Shown here: positions 1 through 12,410 of the stretch, one piece after another
Numbering within the stretch: position 1 is the stretch's first letter
Layout of the letters: every line of letters begins with the position of its first letter
Origin: Leuconostoc gasicomitatum LMG 18811
GTDB taxonomy: Bacteria > Bacillota > Bacilli > Lactobacillales > Lactobacillaceae
DNA length: 64,000 nucleotides
Reading direction: 5' to 3'
Assembly (NCBI RefSeq): GCF_000196855.1
Contig: NC_014319.1
Span: 1 to 64,000 of the forward strand
The notes under the pieces: model-generated
Databases searched by the model: none
What the model was told of the DNA's origin: nothing
The model's input: only the letters and a program-made list of their open reading frames with translations
Translations under genes and position numbers: made by a program

Positions 1-45
1 TTGCCGTTATTTTTAAAGTACACCGAATTTATAGGAGAGATTTTT

Positions 46-1392
46 GTGACAAAACCCATAACAAAAGAAGAATTATGGAATCAGGTAAAAGCTAAGTTCT
101 ATCAAGAAATTGGTCCTGTTTCCTTTGATACCTATATAGAGCCCCTTGTACCAGTTACTTTAACAGAATCAAGCATTATTCTAGAAGTTCCCGTTGATGA
201 AAGCAGTGATATCATTGACAATTGGAACAAATCGTATGCTATGAGCTTTGTACAGTATGCCATGGAAATTGCTGAAGGGTTCATCAAGCCTGAACTTCGT
301 ATTGCCGAAGCCATACAAAAATCCACGCTTATTCAAACAGAAAATCTAACGTTTACACGCGAATCAGATTTAAATGAGAATTTTACGTTTGATAAATTTG
401 TTGTTGGTACTGGTAACGAAAATGCTTACGCGATTGCACGTGCTGTAGCTGAAGATCCAGGTCGTGTCTATAATCCATATTTAATTTACGGTGGTGTTGG
501 CCTTGGTAAAACGCATTTAATGCAAGCCATTGGTAATGCTTACTCAAAAACAACACCATCGGCTCGCATTAAATATGCGACGGCAGAAGATTTTTTAAAT
601 GATTTTACTGAATCTTTGCGTGCTGGAGAGGGTGCAACAGCGGTATTTAAAAAAGAATATCGTACAGTAGACCTGTTGTTGATTGATGATATCCAATTCT
701 GGTCGGGTAAAGAAAAAGTTCAAGAAGAATTCTTCAATACCTTTAATGTTTTAACCAAAACAGGTAAACAAATCATCATGACATCAGACAAATTACCAAC
801 AGAAATTGTTGATCTGCAGTCTCGTCTGACATCACGTTTTGAGGCCGGTATCTCAATGGATATTCAAAAACCAGATTTGCCAACTCGTGTAGCTATCCTC
901 AAAAATTTAGCAGAAACTGACAATTTAGAGATTCCTAATGACGTCTTAGAGTTAATTGCTGATAAAATTGATTCCAATATTCGTACACTTGAAGGTACAT
1001 TCCATCGTTTTGAAGCAATGTTACGCTATCGTAATAAACCAGCCACTAAAGAAACCGCCCAAAAAATATTGGGTGATTTAAATATCAATCAAGGCTTTAA
1101 AATCACTGTTGAACGCATTCAACAGGTTGTAGCTGACTACTACATGCAAACGATTGATGATCTCAAAAGTACGAGTCGTAAAAAAGACCTCGTAACCGCA
1201 CGACATGTTGCTATGTACTTAACCAGAACGCTAACAAACGAGAGTCTGCCAGACATTGGGCGATCGTTTGGTGGCCGGGATCATTCATCCGTTCTACACG
1301 CAACCAATAAGATTACCGAAAAAGCTGAGTCTGATGCGCGAACAAAAGAAATGCTTGAAGCACTAACAGATGAGATAAAAAATGGGAAATAG
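46..1392 (+). CDS. dnaA: Chromosomal replication initiator DnaA
   Basis: DnaA binds DnaA boxes at oriC, oligomerises with ATP and opens the origin. The GTG at 46 is chosen because GGAGAGA at 33-39 is a good ribosome site; an upstream in-frame TTG at 1 has none visible. The product is 448 aa, normal for the family. Visible parts are an N-terminal DnaB/DnaD interaction domain, the AAA+ core with Walker A GVGLGKT near residue 150 and Walker B LLLIDDIQF near 210, and the C-terminal DNA-binding helix-turn-helix with GRDHSSVLHA near 410. It opens the dnaA-dnaN-yaaA-recF-gyrBA block. The upstream promoter lies outside the window. Confidence 0.98.
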   Translation: MTKPITKEELWNQVKAKFYQEIGPVSFDTYIEPLVPVTLTESSIILEVPVDESSDIIDNWNKSYAMSFVQYAMEIAEGFIKPELRIAEAIQKSTLIQTENLTFTRESDLNENFTFDKFVVGTGNENAYAIARAVAEDPGRVYNPYLIYGGVGLGKTHLMQAIGNAYSKTTPSARIKYATAEDFLNDFTESLRAGEGATAVFKKEYRTVDLLLIDDIQFWSGKEKVQEEFFNTFNVLTKTGKQIIMTSDKLPTEIVDLQSRLTSRFEAGISMDIQKPDLPTRVAILKNLAETDNLEIPNDVLELIADKIDSNIRTLEGTFHRFEAMLRYRNKPATKETAQKILGDLNINQGFKITVERIQQVVADYYMQTIDDLKSTSRKKDLVTARHVAMYLTRTLTNESLPDIGRSFGGRDHSSVLHATNKITEKAESDARTKEMLEALTDEIKNGK

Positions 1393-1590
1393 GGTAAATA
1401 CCACTTGTGGATAAGACATGATAAAGTAGCTGTTTTTCCCACAGCATTGTGAACAAGTTTAAATGTTTACTACGTTATGACCAGGCAGTTATCCCCAACT
1501 TAAACACCCCTTATTATTACTACTAGATCTTTTATTTAAAATATTTAAAAACAAGGCTACGCATATTGCTAAAATCAAAGGAGCATAATT
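1393..1590. other. oriC: dnaA-dnaN intergenic origin region (oriC unwinding side)
   Basis: This gap carries DnaA-box-like sequences and an opening element. TGTGGATAA at 1406-1414 is a perfect box (reverse orientation), and TTATCCCCA at 1489-1497 is one mismatch from TTATCCACA. A C-rich stretch follows (1504-1510). Then TTATTATTACTACTA at 1511-1525 reads on the lower strand, 3' to 5', as five consecutive [G/A]A[T/C] trios, the DnaA-trio pattern known from Bacillus subtilis. An AT-rich run at 1530-1552 would be the melted region. Order and polarity match a basal unwinding system. Function is inferred from the motifs. Confidence 0.85.
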
Positions 1591-2724
1591 ATGCAATTCT
1601 CAATTAATCGTCAAGCTTTTATCAAGGCATTAAATGATGTCTCTCGTGCAATTTCATCTCGTACAACAATTCCAATTTTGACAAATATCAAAATTGTCTT
1701 GACCCAAGAAGAATTAATTTTAACAGGATCAAATAGTGACATTTCAATTGAAACGCGTATTGATCAATCAGATACTGGGGCCCAATTAATTATTAAACAA
1801 CCAGGTGGTATCACATTACTAGCGACATTCTTTTCAAACATCGTTAAAAATTTACCTGCTGACGATATGACCTTATCTGTTGATGGGGTTCGTGCTAGTA
1901 TCACATCTGGTGCTTCTGATTTTACAATTAATGGTCAGGATGTTCATAACTATCCACAATTACCAGAAATGGATGATGTTCAAAGTTTGAGTGTTTCAGC
2001 AGCACAACTTGTTGATATTATTTCGCAAACAAAAATCTCTGCTTCAACACAAGAAAGTCGTCCCATTTTAACTGGTATCCACCTAGCTTTGAATGGGAAT
2101 GATGTTAAAGCTGTGACAACTGATTCACATCGCTTATCGCAACGAATTGTAACTTTAACAGGTACTGATGCGCATGTTAAAGCGGATGTGATTATGCCAG
2201 CTAAATCGTTTAACGAATTACAAAGTTTGTTAGAAGGGCAAGATCGAGTTGAAATCAAGTTAGCAGCAAACCAAGCGGTATTTGATTTAGGTAATACTAC
2301 GTTTTATTCAAGATTATTAGAAGGAAACTATCCAGAAACAGATCGCTTAATTCCAACAGAAAGTACAACACAGCTTACGATTGAAGCAAGTGCTTTACTA
2401 GGTGCAATTAATCGTGCCAGTCTATTGAGTCATGAAAGCCGAAATAACGTTGTTCAACTCACACTGAAAAATGGCGTGGTAACACTGATTGGCACATCAC
2501 AAGAAGTAGGTCGTGTACAAGAAGAATTGGTGACCAAATCTGTAGAGGGGGAAGATTTGGAGATTTCATTTAATCCAGATTATGTTCGTGATGCGCTACG
2601 CGTGTTTAATGGTAAATCTGTTGATATCAAATTTACCAGTAATTTGCGCCCGTTCACATTGACACCAGCTGGTGAAACAGATGATAAGCAATTACAGTTG
2701 ATTACACCAGTCCGCACGTTTTAA
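1591..2724 (+). CDS. dnaN: DNA polymerase III beta sliding clamp
   Basis: DnaN forms the ring-shaped dimer that tethers polymerase III to DNA and recruits other repair and replication factors. The 377 aa product has the usual length and begins with the family-typical MQFSINRQAFIKALNDVSRA; the C-terminus QLITPVRTF is the conserved clamp end. AAGGAGCA sits 7 bases before the ATG. It follows dnaA across the origin gap and ends before a strong terminator, so it is probably cotranscribed with dnaA or driven by a promoter in the gap. Confidence 0.98.
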   Translation: MQFSINRQAFIKALNDVSRAISSRTTIPILTNIKIVLTQEELILTGSNSDISIETRIDQSDTGAQLIIKQPGGITLLATFFSNIVKNLPADDMTLSVDGVRASITSGASDFTINGQDVHNYPQLPEMDDVQSLSVSAAQLVDIISQTKISASTQESRPILTGIHLALNGNDVKAVTTDSHRLSQRIVTLTGTDAHVKADVIMPAKSFNELQSLLEGQDRVEIKLAANQAVFDLGNTTFYSRLLEGNYPETDRLIPTESTTQLTIEASALLGAINRASLLSHESRNNVVQLTLKNGVVTLIGTSQEVGRVQEELVTKSVEGEDLEISFNPDYVRDALRVFNGKSVDIKFTSNLRPFTLTPAGETDDKQLQLITPVRTF

Positions 2725-2775
2725 TTCCTAACGGGCGTTTTGAATAAATTTGATAACAAACAAACATTTATCCTT

Positions 2776-2821
2776 AAAACGGTCTAAAATCGCTTAAAAA
2801 CGATTTTAGACCGTTTTTTTA
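2776..2821 (+). terminator. Rho-independent terminator after dnaN
   Basis: A 17-bp perfect stem (AAAACGGTCTAAAATCG and its complement) with a short loop ends in a run of Ts. It separates dnaA-dnaN from yaaA-recF-gyrBA. Confidence 0.93.
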
Positions 2822-2864
2822 AGAATAAGCTGCAAAAAAATGGTACAATACAAGAGTAACTAAT

Positions 2865-3307
2865 ATGACGAAAAATATAAAAATCACAACTGAATACATC
2901 ACACTCACACAATTACTAAAAGAAGAGAATATTATTTCTTCTGGTGGTCAGGCAAAGTACTATCTAATGGATTTTCCAGTCTTACTAAATGGCGAGACTG
3001 AAAATCGACGTGGTAAAAAACTATATAATCACGATGAGATTACTGTGGACGGCGAGAACTATGTTATTTCATTGGCAGATAATGCTGATGAGATGATTGC
3101 AGCAGCACAAGAAGAAAAAGCTGAACGTGCTGCTGCTGCAAAAAAAACCGTGCGTAATGACCGAATTAAAGCGCAAAAAGCTGCTGTCGCTAAAGAACGT
3201 AAAGAGGCGCGATTTGCTGAATTACGTAAGAAAAATGGGACACGTGCAGGTGGGTTTGGTCGATCCAATCAAGGTGGTCGTGGTACAGGACCAAAAGGAC
3301 CTAGTTC

Positions 3308-3326
<19 letters not shown>
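2865..3326 (+). CDS. yaaA: S4-domain RNA-binding protein YaaA
   Basis: This small S4-domain protein is conserved between dnaN and recF in Firmicutes. The first 70 residues hold the S4 fold: [20 protein letters not shown], then [20 protein letters not shown]. It probably binds structured RNA; its precise job is unknown. Unusually it is 153 aa, about twice the size of the Bacillus protein, because of a basic Ala/Lys/Arg helix (residues 80-120) and a Gly/Arg-rich tail (125-153) resembling an RGG-type RNA-binding tail. No strong ribosome site precedes the ATG. Its 3' end overlaps recF by 19 bases. Confidence 0.88.
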
Positions 3327-6470
<3,144 letters not shown>

Positions 6471-6570
6471 AAAAGTGTGCTATAGGTCATGATGCTGGTA
6501 TTGCAAAAAAGCACTCGAAACTGCCAGTTGGCAGTACATAACTTCAAAATTACGCTATAAGGAGTAAAAA

Positions 6571-9126
6571 ATGTCTGAACAAAATGATTCGCGCATTCAT
6601 AATGCGAATTTGTCAGAACAAATGAAAACATCGTTTTTGTCATACGCTATGTCTGTTATTGTGGCGCGTGCATTGCCTGATGTTCGCGATGGCATGAAAC
6701 CTGTTCATCGTCGTATTTTATACTCAATGATTGAGCAAGGAAATACACCTGATAAGCCACATAAGAAATCTGCACGTATTGTTGGCGATGTCATGGGAAA
6801 GTATCATCCGCATGGTGATTCAGCAATTTATGAATCAATGGTCCGTATGGCTCAACCTTTTTCATATCGACATATGCTTGTTGATGGCCATGGTAACTTT
6901 GGTTCTGTCGATGGTGACAGTGCTGCTGCTATGCGTTATACTGAGGCGCGTTTGTCAAAGGTTGCCATGGAAATGGTCCGTGATTTAAACAAGGATACAG
7001 TTAATTTCATACCCAACTATGATGGTGAAGAACGCGAGCCTGAAGTCTTGCCAGCACGTTTCCCTAACTTGTTAGTTAACGGTGCAACTGGCATTGCGGT
7101 TGGGATGGCAACAAACATTCCAACGCATAACTTGGCTGAAGTTATTTCGGCGCTGCATATTCTGATGAATAACCCGGAAGCAACAACCATGGACTTAATG
7201 GAGGCACTTCCTGGACCAGACTTTCCAACCGGTGGAATCGTGATGGGGAAATCAGGTATTCGCCGTGCTTATGAAACTGGTCGTGGACGAGTTACCGTTC
7301 GTGCAAAAGTAGATATTGAGCAAACAAAAACAGGTAAAGAACAAATTATTGTCACAGAATTACCTTATGCTGTCAATAAGGCCCGTTTGATAGAGCGCAT
7401 TTCAGAATTAGCCCGTGATAAGCGTATTGAGGGTATCACAGGAATCCGTGATGAGTCTGATCGTGACGGTTTACGTGTTTCAATAGATGTGCGACGTGAT
7501 GCCTCTGCTAGTGTTATTTTAAACAATTTATATAAAGAGACATTATTACAAACAAACTTTAGTTTTAATATGTTGGCCATTAATGGTGGCAAACCACAGA
7601 CAATGAGCCTCAAAGAAATCTTAGTTGCTTATCTAATTCATCAACGCGAAGTTATTCGTCGCCGTACAGCTTTTGATTTACAAAAAGCACAAGCACGCGC
7701 GCATATCCTTGAAGGTTTACGCATTGCTTTAGATCATATTGATGAAATTATCAGTATTATTCGTTCATCAGCAACTTCAGAAGAAGCTAAAACACGTTTG
7801 ATTGATGGCTATTTGCTATCTGATAAGCAAGCACAAGCCATTTTGGACATGCGATTAGTCCGTTTAACTGGTTTGGAACGTGATAAAATTGAAGACGAAT
7901 ATCAAAAGTTGGTTGCGTTAATTACTGATTTGAAAGATATTTTGGCACATGAAGAACGTGTTGACCAAATCATTTATGATGAACTCTTAGAAATTCAAAC
8001 AAAATTCGGGGATGCACGTCGTACAGAATTACAAGTCGGCGATGTGACTAATTTGGAAGATGAAGATTTAATCGAAGAAGAAGATGTTATTGTCACTTTG
8101 ACACGTAATGGTTATATCAAACGCGTCCCACAGGCTGAATTTAAAGCGCAAAATCGTGGTGGACGTGGTGTGCAAGGTATTAATGTCAACGATGAGGACT
8201 TTGTTGATCAAATGATTGCCACATCAACGCATGACACCTTACTATTCTTTACAAACAAAGGTAAAGTTTACCGCATGAAAGGTTATGAAGTACCTGAATA
8301 TGGCCGTCAGGCTAAGGGTATTCCAGTTGTTAACTTACTTAAATTTGAAGGTGATGAAAAAATACAAACAGTTATTAATGTTCGTGGTGAAGCTGGCGAA
8401 AGCAAGGATTATTTATTCTTTGTCACACGTCTCGGTGTTGTTAAGCGAACAGCTGTAAGTGAATTTTCAAATATTCGTACGAATGGTTTGAAAGCATTAA
8501 CATTACGTGATGATGATGAAGTGTTATCTGTTCAAATTACAGACGGTACGCAAAGTATAATGATTGCTACCAAAGATGGCTATTCTGTCAGATTTACGGA
8601 AGAAGATGTTCGTATCATGGGACGTGCTGCAGCTGGTGTTCGTGGTATTCGATTACGTGATGGTGATTTAGTTATTGGATCAGATGTTGTGAGCTTAAAC
8701 GATAATGTTTTGGTGATTACAGAAAAAGGTTACGGTAAGCAAACACCGGTCAGTGAATATCCAATTAAAGGTCGCGGTGGTAAAGGCATTAAAACAGCCA
8801 ATATCACTGAAAAAAATGGTACTTTGGCTGGTATGATAATCGTTCACGGTGATGAGGATATTATGGTTACCACAACGCAAGGGGTGATGATTCGATTTAC
8901 TACTGAATCTGTCAGTCAAACTGGACGTGCAACATTAGGTGTCCGCTTGATTCGTTTGGAAGATGGTGCTAAAGTAGCAACACTAGCAAAAGTCGAGCAC
9001 GAAGAGAGCCTTGTTGTTGATGCAAAAGAAGATGTTTCACGTGAAACACCTTTGGATAATCAGCAAATTGAACAAGTAACAGAATTATTAGACCGCGCAA
9101 AATCTGATGAAACAAATGCAGATTAA
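6571..9126 (+). CDS. gyrA: DNA gyrase subunit A
   Basis: GyrA cleaves and rejoins DNA. It has 851 aa with AAGGAGT before the ATG. The breakage-reunion domain carries catalytic Tyr123 ([10 protein letters not shown]). The quinolone-determining region [13 protein letters not shown] has Ser84 and Glu88, the wild-type, susceptible-type residues. Six beta-pinwheel repeats follow, including the GyrA box ([10 protein letters not shown] near residue 530), then a short acidic tail. A parS site lies in the tail-coding part. The 100-bp gap after gyrB holds a small perfect palindrome (6520-6535) but no clear terminator. Confidence 0.98.
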   Translation: MSEQNDSRIHNANLSEQMKTSFLSYAMSVIVARALPDVRDGMKPVHRRILYSMIEQGNTPDKPHKKSARIVGDVMGKYHPHGDSAIYESMVRMAQPFSYRHMLVDGHGNFGSVDGDSAAAMRYTEARLSKVAMEMVRDLNKDTVNFIPNYDGEEREPEVLPARFPNLLVNGATGIAVGMATNIPTHNLAEVISALHILMNNPEATTMDLMEALPGPDFPTGGIVMGKSGIRRAYETGRGRVTVRAKVDIEQTKTGKEQIIVTELPYAVNKARLIERISELARDKRIEGITGIRDESDRDGLRVSIDVRRDASASVILNNLYKETLLQTNFSFNMLAINGGKPQTMSLKEILVAYLIHQREVIRRRTAFDLQKAQARAHILEGLRIALDHIDEIISIIRSSATSEEAKTRLIDGYLLSDKQAQAILDMRLVRLTGLERDKIEDEYQKLVALITDLKDILAHEERVDQIIYDELLEIQTKFGDARRTELQVGDVTNLEDEDLIEEEDVIVTLTRNGYIKRVPQAEFKAQNRGGRGVQGINVNDEDFVDQMIATSTHDTLLFFTNKGKVYRMKGYEVPEYGRQAKGIPVVNLLKFEGDEKIQTVINVRGEAGESKDYLFFVTRLGVVKRTAVSEFSNIRTNGLKALTLRDDDEVLSVQITDGTQSIMIATKDGYSVRFTEEDVRIMGRAAAGVRGIRLRDGDLVIGSDVVSLNDNVLVITEKGYGKQTPVSEYPIKGRGGKGIKTANITEKNGTLAGMIIVHGDEDIMVTTTQGVMIRFTTESVSQTGRATLGVRLIRLEDGAKVATLAKVEHEESLVVDAKEDVSRETPLDNQQIEQVTELLDRAKSDETNAD
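9033..9048. promoter_or_regulatory. parS: parS site within gyrA
   Basis: This is the same perfect 16-mer TGTTTCACGTGAAACA as in recF, here read in a different frame as V-S-R-E-T. Conservation of the DNA across two unrelated protein contexts supports a DNA function. Confidence 0.92.
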
Positions 9127-9166
9127 TAGGCATTACTAAGTTAATATATACTTGTTACTTTATAAT

Positions 9167-9202
9167 AAAAACTCGATGGCTATATTAGCCATCGAGTTTT
9201 TA
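9167..9202. terminator. Bidirectional terminator after gyrA
   Basis: AAACTCGATGGCT pairs with AGCCATCGAGTTT around a 5-base loop, with A and T runs on either side. It can end gyrA transcription on the plus strand and the mini-gene at 9203-9253 on the minus strand. Confidence 0.9.
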
Positions 9203-9253
9203 TTATGATAGACCCTTTTTATGAGTAAACAGGGATGCAAGGTAACCAAACAT
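9203..9253 (-). CDS. 16-codon peptide gene with its own promoter and terminator
   Basis: The predicted peptide is MFGYLASLFTHKKGLS. A strong ribosome site (AAGGAGG) lies 6-7 bases before the ATG. A promoter-like TTGCAC, 16 bases, TAGTAT lies just upstream, and the gyrA terminator directly follows the stop codon. The peptide has a hydrophobic N-terminal half and a basic C-terminal half, suggesting membrane association. I do not recognise a family. It could be a small toxin-like or regulatory peptide. The expression signals, more than the sequence, support it as a gene. Confidence 0.5.
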   Translation of the reverse strand: MFGYLASLFTHKKGLS

Positions 9254-9320
9254 AGCGTGCCTCCTTAATCTTTATGATACTATATGATACGAAAAGACGT
9301 GCAATGTTGCTTATGAATTA

Positions 9321-9584
9321 TTAAGGTCGGTCGTCATTGTCTGGTGTGACATCTTTACGCGAATCTGTTGAATAGTAATTCGTTTTTTTTGGCGCATCAG
9401 GTATGATAATCCAAGCTAAAATATAAACTAAAATACCAGGAAATGCTACTGAGAAAAATGAGATCAGTACAAATATAATACGTAACCAAGTGGCATTCCA
9501 ACCAAAATAATCAGCTACGCCTCCCATAACACCCGCAATCATACGATTGTTACGTGAACGTGTAAATGTTTTCTTTTTTGTCAT
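9321..9584 (-). CDS. PspC-domain envelope stress membrane protein
   Basis: This 87 aa protein has a PspC domain: a basic N-terminus (KTFTRSRNNRMIAGVMGGVADYFG), a conserved amphipathic segment and one strong membrane helix near residues 36-63 (IIFVLISFFSVAFPGILVYILAWIIIP). PspC proteins sense or buffer membrane stress; small PspC proteins in enterococci (LiaY) act with LiaX against cell-envelope antimicrobials. It is last of four minus-strand genes led by a PadR regulator, which supports an envelope-defence role. The C-terminal 20 residues are hydrophilic and variable. AAGGAGTA precedes the ATG. Confidence 0.88.
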   Translation of the reverse strand: MTKKKTFTRSRNNRMIAGVMGGVADYFGWNATWLRIIFVLISFFSVAFPGILVYILAWIIIPDAPKKTNYYSTDSRKDVTPDNDDRP

Positions 9585-9596
9585 GATTAATACTCC

Positions 9597-9791
9597 TTAT
9601 TTAATAATGTGTTGTAGTGTGTCGGCAATGTAGTAACCAACTGAAATCCAGCTGAGAAGTGCATGCCAAAGCGTTGAAAACCAGTCATGAGATGTTGCAA
9701 ATTCAATACCAGCAGCAAGCATGAGACCAACGCCATATGCTTGTATACCATGTGACGGGTGGCTATGATGATAATATTCTTTTATGGACAT
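9597..9791 (-). CDS. Small His-rich membrane protein in the PadR/PspC operon
   Basis: This 64 aa protein has a His-rich start (MSIKEYYHHSHPSHG) and one or two hydrophobic segments (residues 18-31 and 38-58). I do not recognise a family. It sits between the DUF4097 protein and the PspC protein, 12 bases upstream of the latter, in the slot where a small third membrane partner occurs in liaXYZ-type operons. AAAGGAAC precedes the ATG. A role as a small membrane partner in envelope stress is inferred from position only. Confidence 0.7.
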   Translation of the reverse strand: MSIKEYYHHSHPSHGIQAYGVGLMLAAGIEFATSHDWFSTLWHALLSWISVGYYIADTLQHIIK

Positions 9792-9830
9792 ATGAGTTCC
9801 TTTCGATTAGGTAAAGAGAATAGGAGTACC

Positions 9831-11174
9831 TTAATACACCTTAATTGTACCAGAATTGACGTTAGCATCAATCGTAAATTTAGGGTTAGTGCCGTAAAAT
9901 CCGCGTTTATAGTTTGTCGTATTTTTGTCAAAATGAATATTTTCATCACGTTCAATTGTAACCATACCGCTGTTAGAAGATAGGTCAAAATTAAAATGCT
10001 GTGTTGCCGGCGCGGTGACACGAATTGAACTGGAGTGAGCATGTAATTTTAGATCATCAGTTAATTCGGTTATACGCAAACGTAATGAACCAGAATTAGC
10101 ACTAAATTGGCCACCGCCAACAAAATTGTCGACTTGAACGGATCCAGATGTCGCACTGATTTTGGCGTGAGATATTGCGGCGTTTAGAAGCTTGACACTA
10201 CCAGATTGATCAAATATTTCGGCTTTTTCAAAGGTGAGTCCGTCTGCTTTTACTGCGCCTGAATGTACTTCCCAAGCGGCAGTAGTAGCTTTAATTTGTT
10301 GCCCGTTAAAGCTACCAGAGTGAATGACTAGATTAAACGTACCGAGAGTTAAATGTTGTGCAGTGACACGGCCACTGTGGTTAATACTTGTTATATAACC
10401 GGTATCAAAGTTTTTTGGAAAGCCGATATTAATTAAAGTTCTTACGTGAAATAATAGGGGATGATCACCTTGTGATACTAAGACACGATCATCATTTTCT
10501 TCAATCCGGGCAAAATATCGCGCATTATCGCGATTAAAGTATTCGTCGACGGTTATGAGATCTGTCTTATCATTGGTATAAAAATTAACAGTGGCATCTC
10601 TATAATCGAACACGAATTGTTTATCACTGGTAGGAATTTGGGCATTATGATGAGCAGCAGCCCAGGTTGGTGCAGAAGCATTTTCTTCGTTTTCATCAAA
10701 GTGCGATTGATTTATATTGCTGTCATCATCGAACTTGTAATATTTTTTTCCAACACGCGCACCATCATGATCGACATGTAACCAATCACCAAATTGGACT
10801 TTATCATGTTTGCCATCAATCACAATGTCATCGCCTAAACGAACACCACGACCATCAATATGTAAGTTACCAACATGGAAACCATCATCTGAAATATCAA
10901 TAAAGGGTGCTTTTTTTGGTTCATCATCATGGTTTGCACCATTTGTTTTGTCTGTCTGACTTAAATCACGAAGGACAATATCAATGTCACCTAATTGTGC
11001 AAATGCATCATCAAGTGCCTCGTCGTGGGATTTGTCCTGTTTAGCAAAATCTTGGTAAGCTTCCATTAAGTCGGCAACAAGTTCTTCTTTAAATTCGGTG
11101 AGTTGTGTGTTTGGGGTGTATTTTGAGAAAATAACGTCCAAACGTGTCCGTATTTCCATTTCGATTGATGTCAT
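9831..11174 (-). CDS. DUF4097-family beta-helix protein with HAAS-like N-terminus (LiaX-like)
   Basis: This 447 aa protein begins with a helical region (residues 1-80) like the HAAS domain of DUF1700 proteins. A charged linker with repeated DGFHVGNLHIDGRGVRLG-type motifs follows. The C-terminal half is a right-handed beta-helix of short repeats (for example NSGSLRLRI, HSGAVKADG, SGSVKLLNA, TSGSVQVDN), the DUF4097 pattern. No signal peptide or membrane helix is evident. Enterococcal LiaX has the same plan and monitors the envelope for antimicrobial peptides. The gene overlaps the PadR gene by 4 bases, so they are translationally coupled. Confidence 0.85.
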   Translation of the reverse strand: MTSIEMEIRTRLDVIFSKYTPNTQLTEFKEELVADLMEAYQDFAKQDKSHDEALDDAFAQLGDIDIVLRDLSQTDKTNGANHDDEPKKAPFIDISDDGFHVGNLHIDGRGVRLGDDIVIDGKHDKVQFGDWLHVDHDGARVGKKYYKFDDDSNINQSHFDENEENASAPTWAAAHHNAQIPTSDKQFVFDYRDATVNFYTNDKTDLITVDEYFNRDNARYFARIEENDDRVLVSQGDHPLLFHVRTLINIGFPKNFDTGYITSINHSGRVTAQHLTLGTFNLVIHSGSFNGQQIKATTAAWEVHSGAVKADGLTFEKAEIFDQSGSVKLLNAAISHAKISATSGSVQVDNFVGGGQFSANSGSLRLRITELTDDLKLHAHSSSIRVTAPATQHFNFDLSSNSGMVTIERDENIHFDKNTTNYKRGFYGTNPKFTIDANVNSGTIKVY

Positions 11175-11521
11175 AGTGATGCTCCTTCATTAATATTGCC
11201 AGTAATCAAATTGCTGATAATGTCCTTAGCAAATTCCCATTCCTGTAAGGCACTTGCAAGGTGTTGTTGACCAGACGTCGTGATTTTATAATATTTTCGA
11301 CGTGCGCCTTGTGTTTCGTCACCCCAATAGCTTGTGATATCATCACCTTTTTCTAAACGCCGAAAAGCAGTGTACAATGTCGCTTCGTTGAGATCATATT
11401 GCTGGTTGCTCAATAGGCGAATCGACTTGGCCACTTGATAGCCATAGGAATCACCTTGGTTAAGAATATTTAATATAATCGTGTCAGTATGCCCACGAAT
11501 AAGATCTTTTGAAATAGCCAT
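11171..11521 (-). CDS. PadR-family transcriptional regulator
   Basis: This 116 aa protein has the PadR winged-helix fold: DLIRGHTDTIILNILNQGDSYGYQVAKSI, then NEATLYTAFRRLEKGDDITSYW and GARRKYYKIT. It is the first gene of a four-gene minus-strand operon and probably represses it. AAAGGTGATA precedes the ATG. A consensus-like promoter (TTGACA, 17 bases, TATGAT) overlaps an inverted repeat (11561-11587) that may be its operator. In the comparable enterococcal liaXYZ operon control is by the LiaFSR two-component system, so PadR control differs. Confidence 0.92.
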   Translation of the reverse strand: MAISKDLIRGHTDTIILNILNQGDSYGYQVAKSIRLLSNQQYDLNEATLYTAFRRLEKGDDITSYWGDETQGARRKYYKITTSGQQHLASALQEWEFAKDIISNLITGNINEGASL

Positions 11522-11560
11522 TTTATCACCTTTCTATAAGTTTCAATTATATCATAAAAC

Positions 11561-11587
11561 AAATTACTGTGTTTGTCAAAGTAATTT
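11561..11587. promoter_or_regulatory. Candidate PadR operator over the operon promoter
   Basis: AAATTACT and AGTAATTT form a perfect 8-bp inverted repeat with an 11-base spacer. The -35 (TTGACA on the minus strand) lies in the spacer, so a bound repressor would block the polymerase. The link to PadR is inferred from position. Confidence 0.5.
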
Positions 11588-11600
11588 GGTTTATGATATA

Positions 11601-11628
11601 AAAAAACCATCTTTTCAGATGGTTTTTA
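11601..11628. terminator. Bidirectional terminator-like hairpin upstream of padR
   Basis: AAAACCATCT and AGATGGTTTT pair around TTTC, flanked by A and T runs. It insulates the PadR operon from anything transcribed leftward out of 11.6-11.8 kb. No convincing gene was found there. Confidence 0.7.
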
Positions 11629-11869
11629 CGTTAGAACTTGATTAACATATTTTTAAGTAATTAACGCATGATGTCTTGGATCACTTTATTAATAATCACA
11701 TAGCTAAAATTCGCAATTACATTCTTAACGGAAAATAAAATACTTAAATTTTGCATATAAAATCACAATATACAATTTTTCATGACAAAATAGGTATAAA
11801 TTCATAACAATCATTGCTATACTATTACTATTGGTGTTTTGATGAACGCATTACAAAGGAGAAAAGGAA

Positions 11870-12370
11870 ATGAGTAAAAAGAACAAAGTAATGATTGCTA
11901 TTGTAGCAACATTGGTTATCATGGGTATTGGGGTCATGACAGCCCTTAGTATAACAGATGTTAATGGTGTTAAGATCGATGGAAAAGCAGCACAGATGAT
12001 GTTGATCACAGTGACTGTATCTGGTATTGTCGGAGTGATTGTTGGCGCACTGTTTAATAAATTATTTATCTGGTTGTCACAACTGGGACAAGAAGAAAAG
12101 CAATCCGTTTCATTTTTAACATCGTGGTATGCGACAGCAATTAGTCAGATACCATTTGCTATTATAAATATCTTTTTAGTGACCGTACTGAGCTTATATA
12201 AGTCAGGAAATACAGTTGCTGCAATTATTAGTGGTGTTGTTAATGCATTGATTTATACATTCATTTTACGTCAAGAAAAGGTTATCACAAAGCGCACACA
12301 AATTATTTATCTTGTGATTATGATCGTATTGATCATTGTAATGAGTGCAGTACCTATGTTGATGAAATAA
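11870..12370 (+). CDS. Four-helix membrane protein of unknown function in the MacAB-like operon
   Basis: This 166 aa protein has four clear membrane helices (about residues 7-29, 40-62, 88-110, 114-132, with a last one at 144-164). No catalytic or transporter motif is visible and I do not recognise the family; Yip1-like small membrane proteins are a loose comparison. AAAGGAGAAAAGGAA precedes the ATG. It is first in a run with a membrane fusion protein, ATPase and permease, so it may be an accessory or immunity subunit of that efflux pump. The role is inferred from position. Confidence 0.8.
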   Translation: MSKKNKVMIAIVATLVIMGIGVMTALSITDVNGVKIDGKAAQMMLITVTVSGIVGVIVGALFNKLFIWLSQLGQEEKQSVSFLTSWYATAISQIPFAIINIFLVTVLSLYKSGNTVAAIISGVVNALIYTFILRQEKVITKRTQIIYLVIMIVLIIVMSAVPMLMK

Positions 12371-12410
12371 ATAATCACACACTGAATTCAGAAGTATTGA
12401 GGGGAGTAGT

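Noticed and set aside
6520..6535. Perfect 16-bp palindrome ACTGCCAGTTGGCAGT before gyrA
   Set aside because: It could be a supercoiling-related operator, but it is short and lacks supporting context, so no function is claimed.
11661..11756. Minus-strand frame of 31 codons (MQNLSILFSVKNVIANFSYV...) ahead of the hairpin at 11601-11628
   Set aside because: It has no ribosome site and AT-rich sequence makes such frames common. The nearby terminator alone is not enough support.
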